Part shown: positions 48,157 through 57,175 of the stretch, one piece after another | How positions within the stretch are numbered: the stretch's first letter is position 1 | How the letters are laid out: every line of letters starts with the position of its first letter | Source of the DNA: Mucilaginibacter celer | GTDB taxonomy: Bacteria > Bacteroidota > Bacteroidia > Sphingobacteriales > Sphingobacteriaceae | Assembly: GCF_003576455.2 (NCBI RefSeq) | Contig: NZ_CP032869.1 | Location: 4,960,001 to 5,024,000, forward strand | DNA length: 64,000 bases | Reading direction: 5' to 3' | Position numbers and translations under genes: made by a program | The notes under the pieces: model-generated | Databases searched by the model: none | Told to the model about the DNA's origin: nothing | Seen by the model: only the letters and a program-made list of their open reading frames with translations

Positions 48157-48840
48157 TTACTGAAACTTAAATCCTAAACCAATTTGCCAAACCTGGTTGC
48201 GATAGCTGGGCAGGTTTTGATCGGCATAGGGCTGGTTCTCGCCCAGGTCAATATTATATCGCCCCCTGATTTCAACATTACGGTTAATATCAACGCTTAC
48301 ACCCACAACGCCGGCTACATAGCTATGCGAAGCATCGTTATCGATATGATCGATTTGAACACCTAAACCAGACTCGTAAGTGTTTTTGGTTGATGTTAAA
48401 AACGTAAGCTGCGGACCAATCAACAGGTTAAAGCCGCGCACCACCCTAAATTTAGCCAGCAAGGGCACATCAATATAATTGGTGCGTTGGGTGAACTTGT
48501 AATCGGGCCCGTTGGCTTCGTAGCCTTTTTGCGAAAATAAAACTTCGGGTGCAAATGATAACGGATAAATAATCGGCACATCAAATGTTAAACCCGCATG
48601 CCAGCCTGCAATCCCGCTCGAACTGTAATTACTGTTGTAAGCATCAACCGTGTTTGATGCATTTAAACCTACGGCAACACCTACTTTGGGCGTATAAAAA
48701 TCATCATAACGGCGTTGCGGCTGGCGGCGTTCAACGGGGCGGGGCGGACGGCGGCGATAACGCGGACCATAATATCCCTGTGCGCTCACCGAACCTGCTA
48801 CGGTAAAAAGGCATATTGCCAAAAAGAGTAATTTTTTCAT
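48157..48840 (-). CDS. Outer-membrane beta-barrel protein, porin type
   Basis: Protein of 227 residues with a signal peptide (MKKLLFLAICLFTVAGSVSAQ), an Arg/Pro-rich linker (RYRRRPPRPVERRQPQRR, about 27-45) and an eight-strand-like barrel (VGVAVGLNASNTVD, YPLSFAPEVLFSQKGYE, FNLLIGPQLTFLTS, ending WQIGLGFKFQ with a terminal aromatic-type signal). It matches the outer_membrane beta-barrel/PorT-like families. The basic linker is unusual. Monocistronic. Confidence 0.82.
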   Translation of the reverse strand: MKKLLFLAICLFTVAGSVSAQGYYGPRYRRRPPRPVERRQPQRRYDDFYTPKVGVAVGLNASNTVDAYNSNYSSSGIAGWHAGLTFDVPIIYPLSFAPEVLFSQKGYEANGPDYKFTQRTNYIDVPLLAKFRVVRGFNLLIGPQLTFLTSTKNTYESGLGVQIDHIDNDASHSYVAGVVGVSVDINRNVEIRGRYNIDLGENQPYADQNLPSYRNQVWQIGLGFKFQ

Positions 48841-49023
48841 CGTTTTATCTGTTTTTAATAGTGTGGTAACTATTGGCCGGCATCATATTATCAGCTGCCA
48901 ATGGTAGTTACGTGTATGTATGTTTATAAACGTGATAGATTACTAAATAACACGAAGGTTTATTTGCGGTTTAATTTTTGTAATAGTTACAACATCATTT
49001 TCATCAAAAATTCAGAATTACGC

Positions 49024-49031
49024 TACATTTG
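49024..49031 (+). promoter_or_regulatory. -7 box directly before the GH3 start
   Basis: TACATTTG fits TAnnTTTG and lies 4 bases before ATG 49036, which would make the transcript leaderless. No -33 box was seen at normal spacing. Confidence 0.4.
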
Positions 49032-49035
49032 GCCT

Positions 49036-50745
49036 ATGCAACGCAACAAATCCCGCTTTTCACATCTTATAATTATCATATTCGTTTTTTTTGCCGGTGA
49101 TGCCTTTGCGCAAAAGGAAAGTTATATTCAATCGTTGAGCAAACAAAACCGCTGGGTCGATTCGGTCTATAACAAAATGAGCCGTAAGCAGCGGGTGGCA
49201 CAATTGCTTTTTGTGCGGGCACATACCAACAAAGGGCAGGCCTATGCCGATTCGGTAGGACAGGTAATTAAAGATCAGCAACTGGGCGGCGTTGTTTTTT
49301 TTCAGGGCGGACCGGTTAGGCAGGCCAACCTCATCAATAAATATCAAAAACTGGCCAAAGTGCCATTAATAATAACCATGGATGGCGAATGGGGACTGGG
49401 CATGCGCCTCGATTCGACGATATCATATCCGTACCAAATGACTTTAGGGGCTATACAGGATAATAACCTCATTTATAAAATGGGCCAGCAGGTAGCCTAT
49501 GATTTTAAGCGCCTGGGCATGCAAATGAACCTTGGCCCCGATATGGATGTGAACAATAACCCCAACAACCCGGTTATCAACTACCGCTCGTTTGGCGATA
49601 ATATGTACAACGTGGCAAAAAAAGGTATAGCTTATTTTAAAGGTATGCAGGATGCCGGCCTGCTCACATCGGCCAAACATTTTCCGGGCCACGGCGATAC
49701 TAATGTCGATTCGCATTTTGATTTGCCTTTGCTGCCTTACGGCCGGGGCCGGTTGGATTCGCTGGAGATGTATCCTTTTCGCGAGGCTATAAATGCCGGC
49801 ATCAGCGGGGTGATGATAGCGCACATGAATATCCCATCGCTTGATAAAACGCCCAAACTGCCCTCTACCCTGTCGCGCCCCATTATTACAGGTGTTTTAA
49901 AAGATTCGTTAAAATTTAAAGGCCTGGTACTTTCGGATGCGATGGAGATGAAGGGAGTTACCAAATACTTCCCTAACGGCGAAGCCGATGTAAAGGCATT
50001 TATTGCAGGCAATGATATTATTGAACTGTCCGAAAATTCTGATCGCGCCATTAACCTGATCCGTAAAGCGGTAAGGCATGGCAGCGTTAGCGCGGCCGAA
50101 TTTGAAGAGCGCATTAAAAAGATCCTGGCGGCTAAATACTGGGCCGGCCTTAATCAGTACAAACCAACCCCGCTTGCCAACCTGAGCCAGGATATTAACA
50201 GCGATGCCGCCAAAGCTTTGGTACAACAATTAAGCGATGCCGCGGTAACCCAGCTAAAAAACACTACAAAACTCAACCCGTTTTTAAAAACCGCCGTCGT
50301 GAGTATTGGCGTAACCTCGCCTACTCCGTTCCAGATGGAGGCGGTTAGATATTTCCCTAACAGCCGCATCTTTATCGTTAATAAAGACGCTCCGGCTATT
50401 GAGCTTAGCAATATCCTTGCATGGCTTAAGCAATACCCGCAAATTATAGTAGGAATACATGATACCCGCCTGCGCCCGCAAAGCAAACTGGATTACAATA
50501 GTGATGTAAAATTGATGATAGCCGATCTGGCCTCGCGCAAAAACACTGCATTCAGCGTATTTGCCAATGCCTATGCCATTGCTGGTTTGCCGGGGCTCGA
50601 GAAAGCTGGCAACCTGATGGTTTGCTACCAGATGACACCTGAACTGCAAAAATCGGCGGCTAAAGCACTGAGCGGGGGTTTGAAACCTGCAGGGAAATTG
50701 CCGGTAACTATAAATACTTTTTTTACTACAGGGATGGGGTTGTAG
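49036..50745 (+). CDS. Family 3 glycoside hydrolase, beta-N-acetylhexosaminidase type
   Basis: Exported enzyme of 569 residues from ATG 49036 (signal MQRNKSRFSHLIIIIFVFFAGDAFAQ); 45 upstream codons are open but unlikely. The NagZ-type signature KHFPGHGDTNVDSHFDLP (about residue 213) carries the His-Asp acid/base, and LSDAMEMKGVTKYF (about 300) the nucleophile Asp. ITMDGEWGLGMRL is the N-terminal substrate loop. The C-terminal domain (about 380-569) extends it beyond minimal NagZ. It probably removes GlcNAc from peptidoglycan or chitin-like glycans in the periplasm. Confidence 0.9.
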   Translation: MQRNKSRFSHLIIIIFVFFAGDAFAQKESYIQSLSKQNRWVDSVYNKMSRKQRVAQLLFVRAHTNKGQAYADSVGQVIKDQQLGGVVFFQGGPVRQANLINKYQKLAKVPLIITMDGEWGLGMRLDSTISYPYQMTLGAIQDNNLIYKMGQQVAYDFKRLGMQMNLGPDMDVNNNPNNPVINYRSFGDNMYNVAKKGIAYFKGMQDAGLLTSAKHFPGHGDTNVDSHFDLPLLPYGRGRLDSLEMYPFREAINAGISGVMIAHMNIPSLDKTPKLPSTLSRPIITGVLKDSLKFKGLVLSDAMEMKGVTKYFPNGEADVKAFIAGNDIIELSENSDRAINLIRKAVRHGSVSAAEFEERIKKILAAKYWAGLNQYKPTPLANLSQDINSDAAKALVQQLSDAAVTQLKNTTKLNPFLKTAVVSIGVTSPTPFQMEAVRYFPNSRIFIVNKDAPAIELSNILAWLKQYPQIIVGIHDTRLRPQSKLDYNSDVKLMIADLASRKNTAFSVFANAYAIAGLPGLEKAGNLMVCYQMTPELQKSAAKALSGGLKPAGKLPVTINTFFTTGMGL

Positions 50746-50795
50746 TTTAGTGATCAGAGGTTTGAGATTAGAGGTTAGCTTTTTAAAGAGGAAAC

Positions 50796-51362
50796 TCAAT
50801 CAAAATGTCTTTCGGGGATAAAGCCCTTTTCTTTTATCGTATCAAGTATGTATCGGGATTCGGCTTCGCGCAGGTCTTCGCCAAAGCTAAAAGTTTTCAT
50901 CCCGTAATCGAATGCAATATTTCCGGGATCATCGTTCCTGTAGTAAAATATCGACCAGTATTTCCTGTCGGCAGCTGAATATTTATCTCTTATCCGGAAA
51001 TTTTCGCATTCCTTAAGGTCATAAACTTTGTCGCGGCTAAGAAAATCGTTTTTCTTTGCGATGCCGAATGTGTTTTTGTCTATCTCTATTATTTCGCGGC
51101 CCCAAATTAACCAGATTGCATTTTTAATATTCATTAAACCCATAAATGCCCAACCGGTTATCCAAAAAACCATTCCGCCCCGTATGCTATGTGTTATTGG
51201 ATCAACAACATCTGAAATAGCTGCCGATCCGATAAATCCCCAGGCTATCATCCACACAAAAAACCAGGAAACAGAAAGGAAATCGCGTTTTCCGGGGATG
51301 GTGATAGTAATAAATTCTACATTATCTTCAACTATTGTTCTGCCTTGATAAGGTTTTTCCAT
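50796..51362 (-). CDS. Membrane protein of unknown function
   Basis: Protein of 188 residues with two or three membrane helices (about 31-50, FLSVSWFFVWMIAWGFIGSA; 68-90, GGMVFWITGWAFMGLMNI) and a cytosolic C-terminal part with FGIAKKNDFLSRDKVYDLKECENFRI. The topology recalls PH-like membrane proteins. It is solitary, convergent with the GH3 gene and divergent from the helicase gene. An agtgatcagaggtttgagattagagg word repeat precedes its stop (50749-50777). Confidence 0.6.
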   Translation of the reverse strand: MEKPYQGRTIVEDNVEFITITIPGKRDFLSVSWFFVWMIAWGFIGSAAISDVVDPITHSIRGGMVFWITGWAFMGLMNIKNAIWLIWGREIIEIDKNTFGIAKKNDFLSRDKVYDLKECENFRIRDKYSAADRKYWSIFYYRNDDPGNIAFDYGMKTFSFGEDLREAESRYILDTIKEKGFIPERHFD

Positions 51363-51446
51363 GGTTTAATATGATGGGATAAATATCATATTTATTAAGC
51401 CGCCTGCAAATGTCGTGGTAACCTTTTTTATCTTTACTAAAATATT

Positions 51447-54400
51447 ATGCAATCTACATTCAATAAATATAACAACAAGTTTAAGGAAGCACTTGCCGGA
51501 TTAAACCCCGAGCAAATGGCAGCAGTTAACAAAATGGATGGCCCAGTATTAGTGGTGGCCGGACCAGGTACGGGGAAAACGCAAATCCTTGCAGCCCGGA
51601 TAGGTAAGATCCTTACTGATACCGACGCCTCGCCCAACGAGATCCTGTGCTTAACCTATACCGATGCCGGCGCTGTAGCCATGCGTAAACGTTTGTTTGA
51701 ATTTATAGGCCCTGATGCTTACCGTATTAATATCTATACTTTCCATGCTTTTTGCAACGAAATTATCCAGGAAAACCTGGAGTATTTTGGCAAGCTGAAC
51801 CTCGAATCATTATCTGATCTGGAATCGGCCATGCTTTTTCGCGAATTGGTTGACGAGTTCCCGAACGATCATTTGCTGAAGCGTTTTACCGGCGATATCT
51901 ATTATGATGTGCCTCGTCTCAAAACTCTGTTTAGCACCATGAAGCGCGAAAACTGGGATGCAAACATGATTGAACAGGCTGTAAACGATTACCTGGAAGA
52001 CCTGCCCAACCGTGAAGAATTTATTTATAAACGCGCCAACGCCAAAGCAGGTATTAAAGTAGGCGATCCGAAACAAAAAGATATCGATGCAGCGCACGAT
52101 GTGATGAAAAAGCTGCTGGCCGCCGTAGGTGAGTACCAAAACTATACCGAAAAAATGAAAGCCCGCGGCCGGTATGATTATGATGATATGATTATCTGGG
52201 TGCTGCGTGCTTTCCGCGATAATGAAGAGATATTGCGCAAATACCAGGAGCGCTATCAGTATATTTTGGTTGATGAATTTCAGGATACCAGCGGATCGCA
52301 AAATGAATTACTGCGCTTTTTGCTGAACTACTGGGATACCCCCAACGTTTTTGTGGTGGGTGACGATGATCAGTCGATCTTCAAGTTTCAGGGTGCCAAC
52401 ATGAAAAACATCCTCGATTTTGCTAATGACTATGTGGAGAGCCTGTATACCGTAGTGCTAAAACATAACTATCGCTCCAACCAGCAGATCCTTGATATTT
52501 CCAAAGCGTTGATCTATAACAATTTTGAACGGTTAACCAGCCAGCTTAATTTAGATAAAGCTTTAAAATCGTCGCATCCGCGTTTTAATGATCTGTTGGT
52601 TGAGCCATTGATCCGCGAGTACGAAAACCCTGATAAAGAACTGGTGGACGTATCCCTGCAGATTAAAAAACTGGTAGCCGGTGGCGTACCACCGGGCGAG
52701 ATAGCGGTTATTTACCGCAACCATGCCCAGGTAGAAGAGATGATCAGGTTTCTGAACGTGCAAAAGATCCAGGTAAATACCAAGCGTAAAATTGATGTAT
52801 TGATGGATCCATTCGGCGAAAAGATCATCAACATCCTGCGCTACCTTGCTATGGAGCTCGACTCGCCGTACAGTGGTGATGAGCTGTTGTTTGAGATTAT
52901 GCACTACGATTTCTTCAACATCCCTCCTATCGAAATAGCTAAAGCAAGTGTGGCGGTGTTTAAAGAAAACTTTGGTACGCTTGCTTATAATCAGCCTAAA
53001 ACATCTATCCGCAGATATGTTAACGAGCTGAAACCTCCCGCCCAGATCGATCTTTTTAAGCCAGATCAGCAGGAGGCGATGAGGTACCTGATCCGCAACA
53101 TTGATGATCTGCTAAAAATTGCGGTAAGCGAAACCCTGCAAAAGCTGTTTGAAAAAGTGATAGCCAAAATGGGCATCCTCAAATACATTATGCAGCAGGA
53201 GGATAAAGGCAGTTACATGCAGATGCTTACCAGCTTTTTCGACTTTTTAAAAGATGAAAGCCGCAAAAAACCAGATATCAGCCTGGCCGATCTGATAGCT
53301 ACCATCGAGATGATGAAGAAACACGTTATCCGGCTGGAGCTGAACCAAACCATTTTTTCGGAAAACGGGGTTAACTTCCTTACCGCACACGGCTCAAAAG
53401 GCCTGGAGTTTGAGCATGTATTTTTTATAGGTTGTGATAAACGTACCTGGGACAGCAAGGGCCGCAACAGCGGTTTCAGCTATCCGGATACGCTTACCCA
53501 GGCTTCAAACGATGATATTGCCCAGAAAGAAGAAGCCCGCCGCCTGTTTTATGTTGCCATAACCCGAGCCAAACAACACCTGGTGATATCATACGCAAGT
53601 AAAGATAAAAAGGGTAAAGACCAGGAGGCAAGCCAGTTTGTTGGCGAGATTCTGGCCAGTACCAGCCTGCAGGTTCAATACCCTAAGGTGCCTGAGCACG
53701 ACATGATTGATTTTGAACTAACGCAATATCATGAAGATGATAAGCCCAAAGTCGAACTGCTCGACAAAAATTACATCAATCAACTCCTGCAAAATTATAC
53801 CTTATCGGTTACCCACCTCAGCAATTACCTTGATTGCCCTTTGCGGTTTTATTTCCAGTGTTTGATCAGGGTACCGGCAGGCAAAAGTCCGTCGGCTACT
53901 TTTGGGCAGGCTGTGCACTGGGCTTTGAATAAAACTTACAGGCAGTTAAAGGATAATGACAACGAGTTTTTGAGTACCGAAAACTTTATGCGCGAGTTTA
54001 GGTGGTACATGGCCCGCAACCGCGATTCGTTCACCAAGGATGAGTTTAAATTACGCTCGGCCTATGGCGAAAAGATCCTACCGCCGTATTATGAACAAAA
54101 CGTACCGCATTGGAATAAGATAGCCGTTACCGAGCGATCTATCAAAAACATTGAAGTAGCCGGTGTGCCTATTAAAGGTAACATGGATAAAATTGAATTT
54201 GAAGGTAAACAAGCCACGGTAGTTGATTATAAAACCGGTAAAGTAAAAAATGCAAAAGAAAAACTGATGCGCCCAACCACCGATTTGCCTAACGGCGGCG
54301 ATTACTGGCGACAGGCAGTTTTTTACAAGATATTAATTGACCACGACCGCCAAACCGACTGGCAGGTGATCAGCACTGTATTTGATTTTGTTGAACCCGA

Positions 54401-54614
54401 TGGCGAAGGTAAATACTACCGCGAAAAATTTGTGATAACACCCGAGGATGTAGAAACAGTAACCGGGCAAATTAAAGATACCTACGCCCAAATCATGGCC
54501 CACAACTTTAACACCGGCTGCGGCAAAAAAGAATGCGACTGGTGCCATTTTGTGAAAAGCAATTTTAAGCAGGCCGATGAGATTTTGGGGATTGTGGCGG
54601 AGGAGGAGGAATAG
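51447..54614 (+). CDS. UvrD/AddA-type helicase with PD-(D/E)XK nuclease
   Basis: DNA-repair helicase-nuclease of 1055 residues. Superfamily-1 motifs run in order: VAGPGTGKTQILAARIGKIL (about 30), CLTYTDAGAVAMRKRL, ILVDEFQDTSGSQNELL, VVGDDDQSIFKFQGA, LTAHGSKGLEFEHVFF and RRLFYVAITRAKQHLV. The C-terminal nuclease has VTHLSNYLDCPLRFYFQ (Cys about 796), MDKIEF (Asp about 914) and VVDYKTGK (about 927), and ends CGKKECDWC (about 1024-1032). The four Cys resemble the iron-sulphur staple of AddB-like nucleases. No AddB/RecC partner lies nearby. Confidence 0.88.
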   Translation: MQSTFNKYNNKFKEALAGLNPEQMAAVNKMDGPVLVVAGPGTGKTQILAARIGKILTDTDASPNEILCLTYTDAGAVAMRKRLFEFIGPDAYRINIYTFHAFCNEIIQENLEYFGKLNLESLSDLESAMLFRELVDEFPNDHLLKRFTGDIYYDVPRLKTLFSTMKRENWDANMIEQAVNDYLEDLPNREEFIYKRANAKAGIKVGDPKQKDIDAAHDVMKKLLAAVGEYQNYTEKMKARGRYDYDDMIIWVLRAFRDNEEILRKYQERYQYILVDEFQDTSGSQNELLRFLLNYWDTPNVFVVGDDDQSIFKFQGANMKNILDFANDYVESLYTVVLKHNYRSNQQILDISKALIYNNFERLTSQLNLDKALKSSHPRFNDLLVEPLIREYENPDKELVDVSLQIKKLVAGGVPPGEIAVIYRNHAQVEEMIRFLNVQKIQVNTKRKIDVLMDPFGEKIINILRYLAMELDSPYSGDELLFEIMHYDFFNIPPIEIAKASVAVFKENFGTLAYNQPKTSIRRYVNELKPPAQIDLFKPDQQEAMRYLIRNIDDLLKIAVSETLQKLFEKVIAKMGILKYIMQQEDKGSYMQMLTSFFDFLKDESRKKPDISLADLIATIEMMKKHVIRLELNQTIFSENGVNFLTAHGSKGLEFEHVFFIGCDKRTWDSKGRNSGFSYPDTLTQASNDDIAQKEEARRLFYVAITRAKQHLVISYASKDKKGKDQEASQFVGEILASTSLQVQYPKVPEHDMIDFELTQYHEDDKPKVELLDKNYINQLLQNYTLSVTHLSNYLDCPLRFYFQCLIRVPAGKSPSATFGQAVHWALNKTYRQLKDNDNEFLSTENFMREFRWYMARNRDSFTKDEFKLRSAYGEKILPPYYEQNVPHWNKIAVTERSIKNIEVAGVPIKGNMDKIEFEGKQATVVDYKTGKVKNAKEKLMRPTTDLPNGGDYWRQAVFYKILIDHDRQTDWQVISTVFDFVEPDGEGKYYREKFVITPEDVETVTGQIKDTYAQIMAHNFNTGCGKKECDWCHFVKSNFKQADEILGIVAEEEE

Positions 54615-54631
54615 CCTTTTCTTTTTTGTAG

Positions 54632-54651
54632 AGACGCATAATTGCGTCTCC
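54632..54651. repeat. GAGACGCA hairpin
   Basis: GAGACGCA, loop TAAT, TGCGTCTC. A short hairpin repeat of Bacteroidota type between the helicase and peptidase genes; no T-run follows. Confidence 0.6.
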
Positions 54652-54709
54652 CGCAGAACAAGCGAACACGCACAACTCTACATCAAAAAAACAAAAATAC
54701 ATCATCCAC

Positions 54710-56056
54710 ATGAAACACATCCTCCCATTCATCCTCCTCCTCTTCACCTTGCCCGCCACCGCCCAAACCATCATAAAACAGGATGCAGGCATCAAACAAA
54801 TGGTTGATGAGGTATCCTCCAAAAATATCGAAGCCACCATCCGCAAACTGGTAAGCTTTAAAAGCAGGCATACGCTTAGCGATACAACCAGCAAAAACAC
54901 CGGCAGCGGCGCGGCGCGTAACTGGATCAAGGCCGAAATGGAGAAATACGCGGCAGAATCAAACGGGAAGATGACCGTTCAGTTTGATACCTTCACACAG
55001 CCTAAAAGCCAGCGCGTTGATAAACCCATCAAACTGAAAAACGTGCTGGCTATATTAAAAGGTACCGACCCGAATGATACCCGGGTGTACCTGGTATCGG
55101 GCCATTACGATTCGCGGATCAATGATGTGATGGATGTCAACGGTTTTGAGCCGGGAGCCAATGACGATGCCTCTGGTACTGCCCTCTCGATGGAACTGGC
55201 CAGGGTGATGGCCAAAAGATCATTCCCGGCAACCATTATTTTCATGACGGTTGTTGGCGAAGAACAGGGCTTATACGGATCGGCCAATGTGGCAAAACGT
55301 GCCAAAGCCGAAAACTGGAATGTGGATGCTATGCTGAATAATGATATTGTTGGCAATACCTACGGCATGGAAACTGATTTAAAGGATAACCGCAGCGTAC
55401 GTATTTTTAGCGATGGCGTACCTACCGCGGCTACCGATAAACAGGTGGCTGCTTTAAAATCATTAGGTGGCGAAAATGACAGCCCCTCGCGCCAGCTTGC
55501 CCGGTATACCAAAGAGATAGGCGAGCGTTATGTTGATCAACTGGATGTGAAACTCATCTATCGCCGCGACCGCTATTTACGCGGCGGCGATCACCTGCCA
55601 TTTTTAGAACAAGGCTTTACCGCCGTGCGCATTACCGAAATGAACGAAAATTTTAACCGCCAGCACCAAAACATACGCACCGAAAACGGCATTGAATACG
55701 GCGACCTGCCCGACTTTGTTGATTTTAATTATGTGCAGAAAGTAGCCCGCATGAACCTATCGGTTTTGGCTAACCTCGCCTCAGCTCCTGCCCAACCACA
55801 AAACGTTGGCGTTATTACCAGCGATCTCACCAATAAAACCAAACTAAAATGGGAAGCGCCGGCAGCGGGCAAAAAACCGGCTGGATATTATGTATTGATG
55901 CGCGAAACCATCAGCCCGTACTGGGAGAAGAAATTTTATTTTACCGATACTACTGCTACCTTAAATTATTCGAAGGATAATTATTTCTTTGCGGTGCAAT
56001 CGGTAGATGCGGAGGGGCATGAAAGCTTGCCGGTGTTTCCTAAACCGGTGAGATAG
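54710..56056 (+). CDS. M28-family zinc aminopeptidase
   Basis: Exported peptidase of 448 residues (signal MKHILPFILLLFTLPATAQ). The zinc ligands follow the M28 order: LVSGHYDSRI (His), PGANDDASGTA (bridging Asp), TVVGEEQGLYGSA (catalytic and binding Glu pair), LNNDIVGNTYG (Asp) and a final His in GGDHLPF or RQHQNIRTE. The C-terminal 90 residues form a fibronectin-III-like domain (QNVGVITSDLTNKTKLKWEAP). It degrades peptides in the periplasm or outside. The helicase gene ends 95 bases upstream. Confidence 0.88.
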   Translation: MKHILPFILLLFTLPATAQTIIKQDAGIKQMVDEVSSKNIEATIRKLVSFKSRHTLSDTTSKNTGSGAARNWIKAEMEKYAAESNGKMTVQFDTFTQPKSQRVDKPIKLKNVLAILKGTDPNDTRVYLVSGHYDSRINDVMDVNGFEPGANDDASGTALSMELARVMAKRSFPATIIFMTVVGEEQGLYGSANVAKRAKAENWNVDAMLNNDIVGNTYGMETDLKDNRSVRIFSDGVPTAATDKQVAALKSLGGENDSPSRQLARYTKEIGERYVDQLDVKLIYRRDRYLRGGDHLPFLEQGFTAVRITEMNENFNRQHQNIRTENGIEYGDLPDFVDFNYVQKVARMNLSVLANLASAPAQPQNVGVITSDLTNKTKLKWEAPAAGKKPAGYYVLMRETISPYWEKKFYFTDTTATLNYSKDNYFFAVQSVDAEGHESLPVFPKPVR

Positions 56057-56070
56057 ATGTTTAACAACAA

Positions 56071-56622
56071 ATGAACTATACCATATCACTAATATACGCT
56101 TCCATATTTAACGGGACGGAGGTTTTGGTACCCTGCCTTGTTATACTTAATGCTTTAAAAATACAATTAGCTGATATTAACAGGCAAGCCTTGATCTATG
56201 CTGTAAACAGTATCCTTTTATTGGGTTCAATACTTTTCACAATAAGCTTACTGAGCGAATTGTTCATGGCGTATTACTCCCAAAGTGAATACCTGCAGTT
56301 CTCGTTCAGTAACAGACTTGCAGGTCCCTTTTGGCTTTATATCTGGCTTACGGGAGTTTTAAGCTTCATGATACTGCCGCAAATCCTTTGGATCAGAAAG
56401 CTCCGCAGATCACTCATCTCTTCAATAGTAATAGTAGGAATCTGGATAGCGTTATACTTTGTAAAACAGGTGTTAATAGCTTATCAGGCATGGCATACTG
56501 AGCTTAAACCGTCATATTCTGAGTATGCTATCCAGGCCATAATTTATCTTACCTTTTTGTTTGTGGCGTATCTTTTAATACACCAAAGCAATAATCGCCT
56601 ATACACTACAAAACTTGATTGA
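56071..56622 (+). CDS. Multi-pass membrane protein of unknown function
   Basis: Protein of 183 residues with about five membrane helices (AVNSILLLGSILFTISLLSE, AGPFWLYIWLTGVLSFMILP, SLISSIVIVGIWIALYFVK and AIQAIIYLTFLFVAYLLI, plus an N-terminal one). No known motif. It begins 14 bases after the peptidase stop and may be in that transcript. Confidence 0.6.
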   Translation: MNYTISLIYASIFNGTEVLVPCLVILNALKIQLADINRQALIYAVNSILLLGSILFTISLLSELFMAYYSQSEYLQFSFSNRLAGPFWLYIWLTGVLSFMILPQILWIRKLRRSLISSIVIVGIWIALYFVKQVLIAYQAWHTELKPSYSEYAIQAIIYLTFLFVAYLLIHQSNNRLYTTKLD

Positions 56623-56631
56623 TCTCCGGGT

Positions 56632-56844
56632 TTAACCAATCTTACTACCCCGCCCGATAACCAGATAGAGCACAGACCCCAGGCAAGGCATCAGTATAAC
56701 CACAATTATCCATATAATTTTGTTGGTAGGATCTTTAAAAGTTGACCGGATAATATCAATAAGGCAATAAATAACCATTATTGGATATAACAATGCTAAA
56801 AATAACTCAGGTACGCCGATGTTAAGGAAAAGGAGTTTATTCAT
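56632..56844 (-). CDS. PLDc_N-type small membrane protein
   Basis: Protein of 70 residues with two membrane helices and the phospholipase-D-nuclease N-terminal pattern: VIYCLIDIIRSTFKDPTNKIIWIIVV, then LMPCLGSVLYLVIGRG. Such stand-alone two-helix proteins are common in Bacteroidota, with unknown role. It lies 34 bases after a paralogue on the same strand. Confidence 0.75.
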   Translation of the reverse strand: MNKLLFLNIGVPELFLALLYPIMVIYCLIDIIRSTFKDPTNKIIWIIVVILMPCLGSVLYLVIGRGSKIG

Positions 56845-56878
56845 GATAAGGGTTTATGTTATAATGTATTCAGGATGA

Positions 56879-57106
56879 TCAGGCCTGCAATTTTGTGGCG
56901 GGGGCTTTAAGCAGATAAATCAGGGCGCCTAACAAAGGTAGCATCAATACAACAGCTATCCAGCTGATCTTAACTGCGACATTACTAAACCTCGAAGTAA
57001 TGATATTTATAATACATCCTATCACCAACAAAACACTGATTAAAGACAATGAAGACCAGACGATAAGGCCTGTGGCGGGATTAATATTTAAAAGAAAATT
57101 ATTCAT
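56879..57106 (-). CDS. PLDc_N-type small membrane protein, paralogue
   Basis: Protein of 75 residues: NIITSRFSNVAVKISWIAVV then LMLPLLGALIYLLKAPATK, the same two-helix pattern as the next gene downstream. It is first in a two-gene unit and diverges from the rhomboid gene 69 bases away. The C-terminus PATKLQA is unlike its partner. Confidence 0.7.
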   Translation of the reverse strand: MNNFLLNINPATGLIVWSSLSLISVLLVIGCIINIITSRFSNVAVKISWIAVVLMLPLLGALIYLLKAPATKLQA

Positions 57107-57175
57107 GATAAAGGTTTTAGTGCCAAGATAGCATATTTATTGTGATCTTTAGCCGGCAAAAACGTCCTAAACTTT

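Noticed and set aside
48901-49035. Upstream extension of the GH3 protein by 45 residues
   Set aside because: A typical signal peptide begins at ATG 49036, and a -7 promoter box lies inside the extension.
49060-50799. Several minus-strand open frames opposite the GH3 gene
   Set aside because: Antisense shadows; the GH3 frame carries complete catalytic motifs.
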